Shown: positions 34,046 to 46,270 of the stretch, piece by piece | Numbering within the stretch: the first letter of the stretch is position 1 | How the letters are laid out: the number at the start of each line of letters is the position of its first letter | Source: Cotesia glomerata | Taxonomy: Eukaryota; Arthropoda; Insecta; Hymenoptera; Braconidae | Assembly: GCF_020080835.1 (NCBI RefSeq) | Contig: NC_058159.1 | Coordinates: forward strand, 29,859,525 to 29,923,524 | Direction of reading: 5' to 3' | DNA length: 64,000 bases | The notes under the pieces: model-generated | Database searches by the model: none | Seen by the model: the letters and a program-made list of their open reading frames with translations, nothing else | What the model was told of the DNA's origin: nothing | Position numbers and translations under genes: made by a program

Positions 34046-35799
34046 ATAATTAATTTTATAAATTTTAATAATAAAAAAACTTGACATTAATTTTAATCAT
34101 TAAAATACATTAATTAAAAAATACTTAATATTAATTTCAATTTATTGATAAATTAATAAAGGAATTAATTTTTGGTATTGTAGAAAAGAAATTAAAAATA
34201 AACATTAATCTGAAAATTTATCTTATTAGATGTGAGCATTGTTATATATTGTAGTATGTAAAATAGTGACTCACTACTCAATTACAGGCTTCTCAATTAG
34301 CATAAAAACGAAGTAGGTAGTAATAAAAAGGAGTTTAAATATCAATATCGTTGGCAGTAAGTACGAAGCATAAAGTATAAATGTGAAGACATAAAATTAT
34401 TCGATAGAGGGAAAATAAACTCGATGAAAATGATACACCGTGAATAAAAGCTCAGTGCACTCAATCTCGGCTCAAAGTAAAGGCAAGTATTTTATATTTA
34501 TTTTTGTGAAAGCATTACGATGATGCATATGTTTGTATCTGAAAAATTTTCATTTTACAGAATATAATGCTCTCGTTTTATTTCATTGATGTTGGAGGAG
34601 TATATAGACAACTATTTCCTTTGCTGGAAACATTTATCATTTTTTTGTAAGCTAAAACCTGCGAAATCAAAGAGAAAATTTTTAATATTTCATTCTATTC
34701 AAAATGTTTTATTGAATGCTTTTATTTTTAGGGAGCCGCTTTTTTGAGAGATATCATACGTCAGTCGGAAATTATTATTTTGGTTTGTCGTTAAGAGAAA
34801 ATTTTAATAAAAAAGAAATAAAATATTAATGAAAAAATAAAAAAAAAAATTTTTTTCTTTAATTATTTATTAATAAAAAATTAATAATTTATTTAAAAAA
34901 AAAAAAAGAAAAAAAAATTAATTAATTAATTTTATGACTGCAAACTTTATATAAATTTTTTTTAAATTAATTAATTAATAAAATTAATTATTTAATTAAA
35001 AAAAATTAACTTGAACAATTATTAAAATAAAAAACTTGTTAATTAAATGATTAAAAATTTTTAATTTTACCGCAAATATTTCTCAGCTAGAATTTATTAC
35101 TCCCTCTCTTGGTACTTTACATTAATTATTAATAAAAATGCATATTGTTGATTTAAACAATAATAGTGATGAGGGTAAAATGCAAAATAAATACGAGAGG
35201 AGAAATAAAAGACAGACTCGAGTTGAATTAGAGATTCTTGGAGATATCCTTAATGGGAAGTGAGAAAATTTATGAAATTTACGGAGCGTACGTTCCGAGC
35301 TTTGGTTCGTGTCGGCAGGATTTATTGAATTCCATTTTACAATGAAGAATTTATCATCTCGGGAAGATAATGCAAAAGTGTGTTCTGTGTGAGTGTGTAA
35401 AAGATATAGAGTATAGTTAGTGTGGTAGCACACTTACTATACGTTACCTGTATGATTATTGAAGCAAAGTTAACCGTTCTCCTTTCTGGCTAGTTGGAGG
35501 TATGCTTTTCGTAAATTAAATGCAGTACTGCTATCAATCTCCAGAAAATATCTTCCTCTGTTTAATTAGTTCATTAGTACGGAATGCACTTGCGTAATTT
35601 ACGTTGGAATTTGTAATTTGTACCTCTGACTGCATTATAGGCAAACTAATTGCCTGAATAAACAATTTATTATTATTATTATTTATTAATTAATAATAAA
35701 TCCTAAATTATTAATTAATAATTAATAATTTATTAATAAATCCTCTTTAATAAGTAATATCACCGATTTTAGTAAAATATTTCTAACAATTATTATTAT
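34046..35799. other. AT-rich sequence, no gene recognised
   Basis: 34,800-35,060 is almost pure A/T with AATTAATTAATT-like runs; 35,650-35,800 has ATT/AAT runs. A minus-strand frame of about 100 codons at 35,122-35,433 has no recognisable features. Confidence 0.45.
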
Positions 35800-36240
35800 T
35801 ATTACTAAATAATTATGAAAAAATTTAATTAAAAAACATCACATCTAAAAATTAGAAAAAAATAACAAGCGCAAATTTTTTTTAAAATTAATTTTTAATT
35901 ATTAAAAAATTTTATTTTGGTATTAAATACTTGCGCTTTACCTTTTTAACTGCGAGTTATTTAAGCGCCTATGCGACACCTAGCGGAAATTTGATGTAAT
36001 TAAAATTATTATCATTAAATAAATATAAAAAAATTTTATTGAGAAAATTTTACATTTAAAAAATAGAAAAAATTACAAGCGCAAAATTTTTTAAAATTAA
36101 TTTTAATAATTAAAAAATTGACATTTTTATTTTTATTTCACTTTAGTATTAAATACTTGAGCCTTAGCTATCTAACTACGAGTTATTTTAGCGCCTATGC
36201 GACACCTACCGGAAATTTGATGGAACTAAAAATTAAAAAT
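35800..36240 (-). repeat. Satellite units, inverted relatives of the 40.5-kb array
   Basis: Two units in reverse orientation, with TGCGACACCTAGCGG at 35,972-35,986 and TGCGACACCTACCGG at 36,198-36,212, a spacing of 226 bp. The flanking AAATACTTGCGCTTTACC and ACAAGCGCAAA motifs also match the complement of the 40.5-42.0 kb array. Confidence 0.8.
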
Positions 36241-37419
36241 TCTATTAATTTTATTCTATTAAAAAAAAAACTTTAAAAAATGTCAATAACTCTAAAACTA
36301 ATAAGCTTAATTAAATTTTGAGGTAGGCGTTGTGCTCTGGTAGCCATGCTGGTGTAATATATCACCAAAAATCGTCTACCGATTTATCGGCAACCAGTTG
36401 ATTAAACATCTAGTTCACTGAATAAAAGCAAGGTCACATTTGTAAGTTAAATTCCATTTACAAATAAAAAAAATCCGTGCAACATAATAATGTATTGTTA
36501 TCTTATATTATTAATCATCATCTTTGATAGCAGCGATTTTCTTCAAGATATCAATGCCACAATTCTTATGACAATCACGTACAATTTTATCGATTATTAT
36601 CTTAATAAAAAAATTATATAACAGATAAAATTATCCTGGAAATACCGATGCTTAATTAATAGTATTCATCTGGTTAATTTTCCGATAAAATAAAACAAAA
36701 TAAACCCTTGGGTATCTTCATTAACAGATGTTGCCAGTTAAATGACACTGACAGGCTTCATTATCGCCTGGAATTATTTAACAATCAGTAACATTTGAGA
36801 GGAGGGTGCGTCAGCTTGTGATTAATCAACCGGTTTACCCTTTACGTTGAAACTTATGTTGCATCTTATTTTTCCTTGAAAAAATCAATCAATTAACAAA
36901 AAAAATATAATTTTATCAATCTGGCAGATGAATTGCTGTTGACAAAAGCATCTGCGCTATTAATCACCCCTCCTTTGCAGAGAACAGAGATAAGAAAGCT
37001 TTTATTAAAAGAGAGGAAAATGTGTATGCTTTTTGTTGAGTTTTAAAAATACCAAACAGCGTGTGACAACCGGTGTATTTTCATGGTTCTCCAAAAACTT
37101 GCAGGATAGTGTATCTCTATAGCAATCGGGTATATACAGCATAAGAACGTGGTAAGAATAAAATTTGTAAGCTCGAAACGTGTCAAGAATTTAACAGTGA
37201 CTTTTAAATAACTCGGTAAAGTCTGCTCTTTACTTCTCCTTGTACCTTGTACCTTCCTAGTAAATGCAAGTTGTATATTTTTTTTTTTTTTTTTTTTTTT
37301 TTCTGTCGCAAATAAGTCATTCCTAAAGAGAGTTAACGAAATTTTAGTGAGAGATAAACGACTTTGATATAGATGTATATTAAACTTTTGGACAGTTTAT
37401 ACGAATTTCTGTCTCGGCA

Positions 37420-37480
<61 letters not shown>

Positions 37481-38169
37481 AAGAGAAAGATTGCAAATAG
37501 ACTGGTGTAGTTCTGATTCGATTTTCACGTCTGCTGGTATTCCCAGAGCGGTGAGAAACTTTTCCATTGGAGCTTTGAAATCAATACTCGAGACTATAGT
37601 CACTGTGAAAGGCGAAAGTTTATTTTTAAAATTGTTTTGTTATTGCTTTTTACTGTATCAATAACTATTAGAGATGAGATGTTAGAGGTGATATACTGTA
37701 TATATGTACTGATAAAAAGATTTACTTGATTCAAGAAAAAAATTCCAGAATCAAAAATATCATTTTGAAGAAAATACGGCAGTTATTAATATAAAGTATC
37801 TTCCAAAAAGCAATCACTGAAATCTCGTGTTTATTTGAAGGTTATTGTTGATAATTTTTTACTTATCAATATTAATTAGAGAATAATAGACCAATTTTTT
37901 AAACATGCTGTTGATGAGATTTTTGAATATATTTAAATGGATATGTTTAGTTGTATTTATCATGAACTCTAATTTTTTGTACATAAAAAAATGACGCGCA
38001 GCAATTTTTTAAATTGAGGACTATGTTTTTTATATTGTAAGATTTTAAGGTATTTATTAATTTTTGATATGTGTAGTGAGTGATTTAATAAAAAATATAG
38101 CATTAATGCATGCCTTAAGAGCGGTTTATAGTTGATTTTCAAACGTGTTTTTCTCATGTATGTGATAAA
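36241..38169. other. Mostly unique sequence with simple repeats
   Basis: A poly-T run lies at about 37,275-37,301. An (AT)n microsatellite lies at about 37,422-37,478. A fragment of a CAAGAG MITE end (CTGATAAAAAGATTTACTTG) lies at 37,709-37,775. No gene recognised. Confidence 0.5.
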
Positions 38170-38340
38170 ATTTCGAAAAAAAAAACGCTTCGCTCTTCGA
38201 TAGATAATTAATTTACTTTATTAATTTAGTAATTAGTAGTTTAGTAGTAGTAGTAGTTTAGTAGTTAGTAGTAGTAGTTTAGTAAAGATAAATTAATTTA
38301 ATTATCTATCGAAGAGCGAAGCGCTTTTTTGGGAAATTTT
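38170..38340. repeat. Inverted repeat with a GCTTCGCTCTTCG stem
   Basis: A perfect 25-bp stem pairs 38,187-38,211 with 38,298-38,322 (core CTTCGCTCTTCGATAGATAA). It is extended by poly-A/poly-T and by AATTTACTTTA/TAAAGATAAATT. The loop is a TAGTAGTAGTTTAG-rich repeat. The end motif GCGAAGCG recalls the tips of the GC-rich hairpins. Confidence 0.75.
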
Positions 38341-38889
38341 TATTTATTTATGCATAAAATGCATTTTAAGATTCCATTTGTTGTACAAGTATGACAGAGA
38401 TACTTTCGTTTGTCCAATAGAGGGCGAGAGAGAGAAAAAATGTAAACCCTTCTTAAGCGCGAAGCGCGCAGGTATGCTCTACTCTCGCCTAAAAATTGTA
38501 ATTTCGATGAAAATGTGATTTTCATAATTTAAACGAAAAAAATTATGGATAAAAAGCATATTGAAATAAATAATAGTAACTACAGAACACGTTAAAAAAA
38601 TTTTCTTATCAATTAAATAAGATTTCTCAGAAAAAAACTCGTTTTTCTGATAAATTAAATGAATAAGAGCGTGGTATTTATGGAAGCTGTGGGCTTGATA
38701 ACACCACAACTTTGTAAAAAATCACTTTTACGATTCAATTTTTTTTTTGTTTTATTCCTGAGGAAGTTTATCAAAACCCTTGTGAAAATTGCGTGTCAAA
38801 ATAATTCTCTTTCGATACAGTTAATTTTTTTCGATTGTCAGTTTGGTGACTTTTTCTACGATTTCGGCAGCCATATATATTATTTTTTT

Positions 38890-39105
38890 GCCCTCCGGGC
38901 GGAAAGTAGCAACTTTCGTCCCGCTGCGCTAAACAAAGTTGCCGCTTTCCGCCTTCGTCGGACAAAAAAATAGTATACACTCCACGGGAAGTAAATAAGA
39001 AAGCCTCAGATCACATGTCTGTTGACCTCGGCTTCGCCTCGGACAACAATTACATGTGATCTGAGACATTTCTTACTTTACTTCCCTAGGTGTGTAATAT
39101 ACTAT
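38890..39105. repeat. GC-rich two-hairpin module, copy C
   Basis: Nearly identical to copy A although some 22 kb away. Hairpin 1 is at 38,890-38,960 and hairpin 2 at 38,970-39,105. It keeps the A-type pairing (GGGAAG with CTTCCC). The differences from A are isolated single bases, mostly in loops. Flanks differ from A beyond TATTTTTTTGCCC on the left and ATACTATTTCATA on the right, so the two-hairpin module is itself a mobile or duplicated unit. Confidence 0.75.
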
Positions 39106-40529
39106 TTCATAAACAGAATTGAAATAACTATAAACCTATAAACAAGCAGAAACTATACATACATGATGGTATAATTACTAACTGTTTTATCATCTGTTAA
39201 AATTTTTCTTTAGTTCGACCTACAGAGGGGATAATACTACTCGCGGGAAAATTCAAATTGAAAACGAATAATTTTTGTTATGATCTAAATAATTTATGAA
39301 TGACATGAGCGCTTAAGGCATGCTCATTTGGATTTTCCAAACTTTTTTGGTCTACAACATCCTGATTTCAATTAATTATATTTGAAGAAAGTTGTAAAGA
39401 TTTTTTAATCAAGTTTTTTTTTTTATTAATGTAAGAATTAATTATATTTATTTTTATTGAGGGTGAATTTTGTTTTATTTTATTTTGTAAAAGTCTCGGT
39501 CGACTTAACGGAGAGAGAAGTCAATTAGGATATTAAGGCATTTAGGGGTCGGAGTTTGAGGTTGCGCAGCCACCCGCGATCACCGAAATTTACGGGATCC
39601 TTAAATTTAAGTATCCCAAAGATTTAAGTGTTCCTTAAAGCTTACTACCCTTTAAATTTAGACACTTTAATTTTACAAAGTTTTTCTCATCTATAAATGA
39701 TCTAATAGATCCTAAAAGCCAAAGATTGCTTTCAAAGATTACTTCTTCAATTTTTAAAATTAATTACTTAATTGGCTTTTGAAGGAGTTATACTTTTTAG
39801 GGAAGTTATTAGTTGATAATTTTATAGTTAAAAAAGTTACTTAGTAAAGAGAAAAAAATTTGTTTTAATTTTTTCTTTAATATAATTCAATAATTTATTT
39901 ATTTTATATTTTAATTATTAATTTAAAAAATAATAAATTTATTAAAATTAAATTATTCGATGGTAATTAAAGAGATTTTTGTTTATTATTTTAAATGAAA
40001 TTTTGTCTTGAACTAAAAAAAATAAAATTCTTACAGATTTATATTAAAATAAAACAATAGTTAATTAAATAATAGTAAATTATTGAACAAAAAAATTAAA
40101 TGAGGGCGAATTGTCTGAAGATAATTTTTTTTTTCTTTAAAAGTATGTCACGAAAAATTTACTAGACAGATCATAACCAATTAAAATTACACGGAATGCT
40201 TTGCGAGTGTCTCGCGAGTGATCAATGCATGACCGAAGTAATAATTTATTCGGCAGACTAAATAAATATAAAAAGAAGCTTGACTAAGAATTAAGAGCAA
40301 TTAAATGCTCAATAAACATGCATTTAATTAAATATATAATACTTATGATTAAATCTTGGATAAATATTTGATTTAAAAAACACTAAACATTATCATTTTC
40401 TAAACATAATAAATTAATAAGCCTTAGCATACAAGACTAATACTTCCTTTTATAAATAGTAACATCGAAAAGTGATAAATCGATAAGATAAATAATTATA
40501 ATTAAGAGAAAAAAATAAATAATTATAAT
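39106..40529. other. AT-rich sequence, no gene recognised
   Basis: A GC-richer patch at 39,490-39,600 contains GATCACCGAAATTTACGG, but there is no further 5S-like sequence. The rest is A/T-rich. Confidence 0.5.
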
Positions 40530-42030
40530 AAAAGAATTTTTAAAATTTTCAATTACATCAAATTTCCGCTAGGTGTCGCATAGGCGCTTAAATAACTCGT
40601 AGTTAAAAAGGTAAAGCGTAAGTATTTAATACCAAAGTGAAATAAAAATTAAAATATCAATTTTTTAATTTTTATTAAAAATTAAGTATAAAAAAATTAA
40701 TTTTTTGAATTTTTAGATGTGAAATTTTTCAATAAAATTTTTTCACAATCATTTAATAATAATAATTTTTAATTGTATAAAATTTCCGCTAGGTGTCGCA
40801 TAGACGCTTAAATAACTCACAGTTAAAAAGGTAAGGCGCAAGTATTTAATACCGAAGTGAAATAAATATAAAAATATCATTCTTTTTATTATTTAAAATT
40901 AATTATGAAAAAATTTTGCGCTTGTAATTTTTTTCAATTTTTAAATGTAAAATTTTTCAATAAAATTTGTTTATATTTATTTAATAATAATAATAATAAT
41001 AATAATTTTAATTGCATCAAATTTCCGCTAGGTGTCGCATATGCGCTAAAATAACTCGTAGTTAAAAAGGTAAAGCGTAAGTATTTAATACCAAAGTGAA
41101 ATAAAAATAAAAATATCAATTTTTTAATTTTTATTAAAAATTAAGTATAAAAAAATTAATTTTTTGAATTTTTAGATGTGAAATTTTTCAATAAAATTTT
41201 TTCACAATCATTTAATAATAATAATTTTTAATTGTATAAAATTTCCGCTAGGTGTCGCATAGACGCTTAAATAACTCACAGTTAAAAAGGTAAGGCGCAA
41301 GTATTTAATACCGAAGTGAAATAAATATAAAAATATCATTCTTTTTATTATTTAAAATTAATTATGAAAAAATTTTGCGCTTGTAATTTTTTTCAATTTT
41401 TAAATGTAAAATTTTTCAATAAAATTTGTTTATATTTATTTAATAATAATAATAATAATAATAATTTTAATTGCATCAAATTTCCGCTAGGTGTCGCATA
41501 TGCGCTAAAATAACTCGTAGTTAAAAAGGTAAAGCGTAAGTATTTAATACCAAAGTGAAATAAAAATAAAAATATCAATATTTTAATTTTTATTAAAAAT
41601 TAAGTATAAAAAAATTAATTTTTTGAATTTTTAGATGTGAAATTTTTCAATAAAATTTTTTCACAATCATTTAATAATAATAATTTTTAATTGTATAAAA
41701 TTTCCGCTAGGTGTCGCATAGACGCTTAAATAACTCGCAGTTAAAAAGGTAAAGCGTAAGTATTTAATACCAAAGTGAAATAAAAATAAAAATATCATTC
41801 TTTTTATTATTAAAAATTAATTTTGAAAAAATTTTGCGCTTGTAATTTTTTTCAATTTTTAAATGTAAAATTTTTCAATAAAATTTGTTTATATTTATTT
41901 AATAATAATAATAATTTTAATTGCATCAAATTTCCGCTAGGTGTCGCATATGCGCTAAAATAACTCGCAGTTAAGAAGGTAAGGCGCAAGTATTTAATAC
42001 CAAAGTAAAATAAATATAAAAAATGTCCTC
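40530..42030 (+). repeat. Dimeric 220/239-bp satellite array
   Basis: Seven units marked by AATTTCCGCTAGGTGTCGCA at 40,561, 40,781, 41,020, 41,240, 41,479, 41,699 and 41,929. Spacing alternates 220 and 239 bp (the last 230), so the higher-order unit is 459 bp. The 220-bp side carries TTTTTGAATTTTTAGATGTG, the 239-bp side TTTTGCGCTTGTAATTTTT and an (AAT)n run. Identical short minus-strand frames in two units are a by-product of the repeat. Confidence 0.9.
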
Positions 42031-45000
42031 TGTAAAATTATTATATCATCAGGTAATTATGATTACCTTGTACACGCGGATGGAACGCAACGTGTCAAGA
42101 AAATAATAAATAAGTATTTTATAAGCGTAGGTTAGTACGTGAATAAATTACTGACAATTTATAAGTAAGTATACTGCAATTTACCTTTTTAAAATCCTCT
42201 ATGTTTTTCCAGTTGCGTAATATAAGAAATACCTATTTGCGGGATGTGTCATCGCAGTAAAGTCAACGGTTTATGACGAGCCTCCAATGACCCACGATCT
42301 CATCAACTCCTTGAGGATTTCAATGTCATTGCTTCTCAATTTTTTATCACAATATAAATTTAATTATTTTATTAAAAAAACATATATTTCTTAATTATGA
42401 AACGCAGAACAGTTATCAATTTATTTATCTTTTCTAGAAAAATTTACAGAAAAATTATTATCAATTTCCGGGAAAATATTGTTTCAATTTTAATTAAATG
42501 TAACAACATAAATAATTAGGCAATGAAAAAACAGGTCAAACCTTCAGCAGACAATTCTAATGCAATAAATGTAGAGAGCAAGCCGAGGTTACGTTTCATT
42601 ATCATTATATTTTTAGCGTCCTCGCGCGCATAATTGATTGCACATCCATGGGAAAATATAAACAATGTTTTGACATCGTCATCTAATTATATCTAAAGAT
42701 AAAATACAAAAATAAACAATCAAACAAAAACAAGCTCAATTTCAAGAATTAATTATTATTGGGCAATTATTTTAATTAAATTATTAACAAACTCAAGGGT
42801 GAATTAGTTTGTAGAGCATTTGATCCTCGTGCCATTTAATTACGGAGTTTAATTTTTATTAAAGCTTTACCAGACACAAAAATCAAAATTTTCCATTTGA
42901 ACTCTTTACATGAATTAATAAAAATTTTATCTGATGACTTATAAGTATATCGGGAATGAAAAATCTAAAAACAAAAAATGGAATATTTATAGCGAGATAT
43001 CTACGACAAGGTTATCGGAATCGTCAATAGTTATTACTGTTGTTAGTTATTAGTCAGTATTAGTGCGCATAAGTGATAAAGAGACAATAACAGTTCACCA
43101 CAAGTAGAGTAATTGTACAATATATATAATAGAGCTACACGCGATTCATGAATAGCTGGAGAATAATTTACGATAAATTATTTTTATTTTATTTGTTCTT
43201 TTGGCCTTAGTATATTTAAAACCGCTAGGATTTAACTCGGAAAACCGTCAATAATTCATCGACGTAATTATTCACCCGTATAAGGGAATTAATTCAAACG
43301 TCACTTGCAGCTTGTCTCTATAATAAGAGGTAAAACCCTTTCACAGGTTATTCTCAGACTGAAATTGTCCAGACAGTCGGCAATTAATTATTTTTGATTA
43401 TGCAACACTTTGTTAGACCTAAATTTATAGAGAAAGTGATATTATTAAACCTACAATTTTTAAATTAAGCAGAAAAGTTATTATTAGATTAATTTTATTC
43501 TATTAAAGAGAATTTATGCAAAAAAATTTCTGCTCAGTAATTTTACTCAAATTTTTTTTTTAATTTTCTATTTTAGGAACGAAATTTACCCTTTAAATTT
43601 ATAAAAAAAAATTTTTAAACATGCAAAATGTATTACTAACAAACTTAAAGAAAAAAAAACATTAAAGGAACTAAAAAATGCATCAATACCAAAAAAAACA
43701 TGAAAAAAATTTTTAAAATGGAATTTTTATTAAAAAATTAATTTTTTAATAAAAAAAGAAGACATTAGGACCAAAATTTAAGTTTAATTAATTAATTTTA
43801 CTCAAATTTTCACAAATATAATCAAAATTTATCATAAAAAATTTAAAAGTATAATTTAGCGCTTTTTCAAAAATTAATCACCCCCCGCCATTTTTAAACT
43901 AATCGACCGATTTAATTTCTTTTGAAGGACAATCAAATTGATACCTTAAAAAGTAATTATACCGAGTTTCGTAACAACCCCTTCAATTTTACTTCCAAAA
44001 ACACCTATATCACTTTTTGAACTAACAATTTTTCGAATTTGCTCTTTAAAATTTTTTCTACGAAAAAAAGCGCAAAATTCAGCGGGAATTTCGGCAAAAG
44101 AGGGAAAGTTTTGTGTAATTATTTTTGTTAACAAAAATAATGGGGGATTGCTGAAGAATTAGCGTCAAACAGTCGACAAGATGTCAAGAAAAATAGGAAA
44201 AAAATGCAGGTGGTTAAGTCGGTTATTTAATGACTAGCATTTCTTTTCTTCCTAGAAGGTGTATCCGTGATTCCGACTTAGTTTGTTAGTTGGGTGAGCG
44301 TGACGCACGCAACTTCGACGGTTACTGTCGAGACTGCTAATATAAACCAACTGGGAATGTGTCTATCCTTCATTTTTGACGTAAACAGGACAAATATTTA
44401 TGGGAAAAGAGCATTTTCAAATGTCAATGTTAGCGTTAAAAAATTAATGGATTATTTATATATCCGCGACAATTGTATTAATAACTACAAGTCAATTTTA
44501 TGAAGATATAAATGAGTAATTTCAATTATTTACTATTGTATTGTTCAGTCCAGCTCAAAAAAAAAATTTATTTAAATTTATTTAATTTAAATGAATAGTT
44601 TTATACAGAAGAATAACTTCGCGATATTTTAACGTGGTCTTGCATCGTTATTGCCGTAATTTCATACCCTCAGTGCTCCTTTCAATGTCTCCGCTCGAGT
44701 CTTATCTAAATTTATTTTTTTTCTTCGTTTATAAAGTTGAATAAAATAAAATTTTGAATAAACTTTAGATTATTTATTTAATGTACGTGCTTAAATAGAT
44801 AGACAGGAGACTAAAATAATAATTAAACTATTTATTGTTGCAAGGCAGGAGATTTTTAACCTTGCGTCTGTACTGAACGTGCGAACAATTTGAATTTGTC
44901 ATTACATCTACGTTTTACGTTTAGCGTTTACTTATTCCAAGTGTATCCATTATTGCGCGGAAATAATTATGTGTCACATATATCACCGCGACGTACTTAA

Positions 45001-46270
45001 ATTTAAGAACATATATTTACATATTTAAATTATAATAATGGTTGAACAATTAATTAGCGGAAGATAATTAAGATAATTTATATGAATTATTTTTGTATTT
45101 AATTACACTATTATATTATGTGTTTAATAAAACTAAAAACCGAGGATATTATTTTACATTGTATTTGATTAATTGTTCGCTTAATTACACATTTGCAAGA
45201 CAACATTCCTTTCTAACAAATACCTGACGTATCAACTATTTAATACGTCAATTTTGCTTATTAAATAATCATTATAAAATTTTTGTTTAATAATCTTAAT
45301 TAAAATTTTTTTTAATAAATTCATCTAAAAATTTATTTTTGACAACTTTAATCAAAAGTTTCTTTTAGTAGTTTTAATTAATTTTTTTATTTTTTCAATA
45401 ATTTTAATTAAAAGATTTAATAATTATAAAAAATTATTTTTAATAAAAATTAAAAATTAAAATTATTAAAAAATTTTAAATATCAAAAAATAAATCAAAA
45501 AAAATTTTTTTTATTTAAATAAAATTAATTATGGAAAAAAATTTAATTTAATTTAAAAGAAAACAAGTTTATCTTCTCTTCATAAATAAAATAACTATTA
45601 ATAAAATTAACTGAGATCGAGTGTAAAAAAAACAATCAAATATTTTTTCAACTGGTAATAAAAAGTATTTATACTTCTGAAGCTATAACTCGTGTATTGT
45701 TATTTAAAAAGAGTGTAAAAAGTAGTTGATGTTTATTACAAAACAGATTAATGACCGGCCATCATCCGACTTACGATAGTATGGAGATAAAGAAGTCACT
45801 TGTAAGTCGTTACATCATAATTGCCGTGCAAGTGCAATGCCAATGTCGACTCGGCTCTGGCTGGATGTCGGTATGGATGTAATGTTATTACATATATAAT
45901 AGAGCTGCCAGCACTTGCAGCTGAAAATCCCCCGCAGGTGAATTAAATTCCGCTTCTCTGATTAATTACGGGCCTAACGACTTGAGAAGTTATTTTTCTT
46001 GCTATTTACAGCTGGTTAAATGACTCGTCACCTTTTTATTGCTTATTGTTCGATTATTACAGTTTATATTAAAAACATTTTGCATTGTGAAAAAAAATTA
46101 ACTGTAAAAAAAAATTTTTTTTAATTAAAATTATTAAAAAAAAAAAATTTTAATAAATTTATTAAAAAAAATTTTTGAATAAATTTATTAAAAAAAAATT
46201 TCAAATAAATTTATTAAAAAAAATTTTTGAATAAATGTATTAAAAAAAAATATTAATTAAAATTATTAAA
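42031..46270. other. Long unique AT-rich stretch without a supported gene
   Basis: I see no domain, tRNA or repeat boundary. GC-richer patches occur at 42,240-42,310, 42,590-42,640, 44,240-44,350 and 45,745-45,960. At 44,251-44,261 TCTTCCTAG|AAGGTG looks like a splice acceptor but the following frame is not recognisable. 45,240-45,540 and 46,080-46,270 are low-complexity A/T. Confidence 0.4.

Noticed and set aside
39570..39600. GATCACCGAAATTTACGG resembling 5S rRNA
   Set aside because: Only about 14 bases match; no GGATGGG...GACCGC follows, so chance is likely.
40934..41578. Two identical 61-codon frames 459 bp apart
   Set aside because: They arise from the 220/239-bp satellite; identity reflects repeat homogenisation, not protein conservation.
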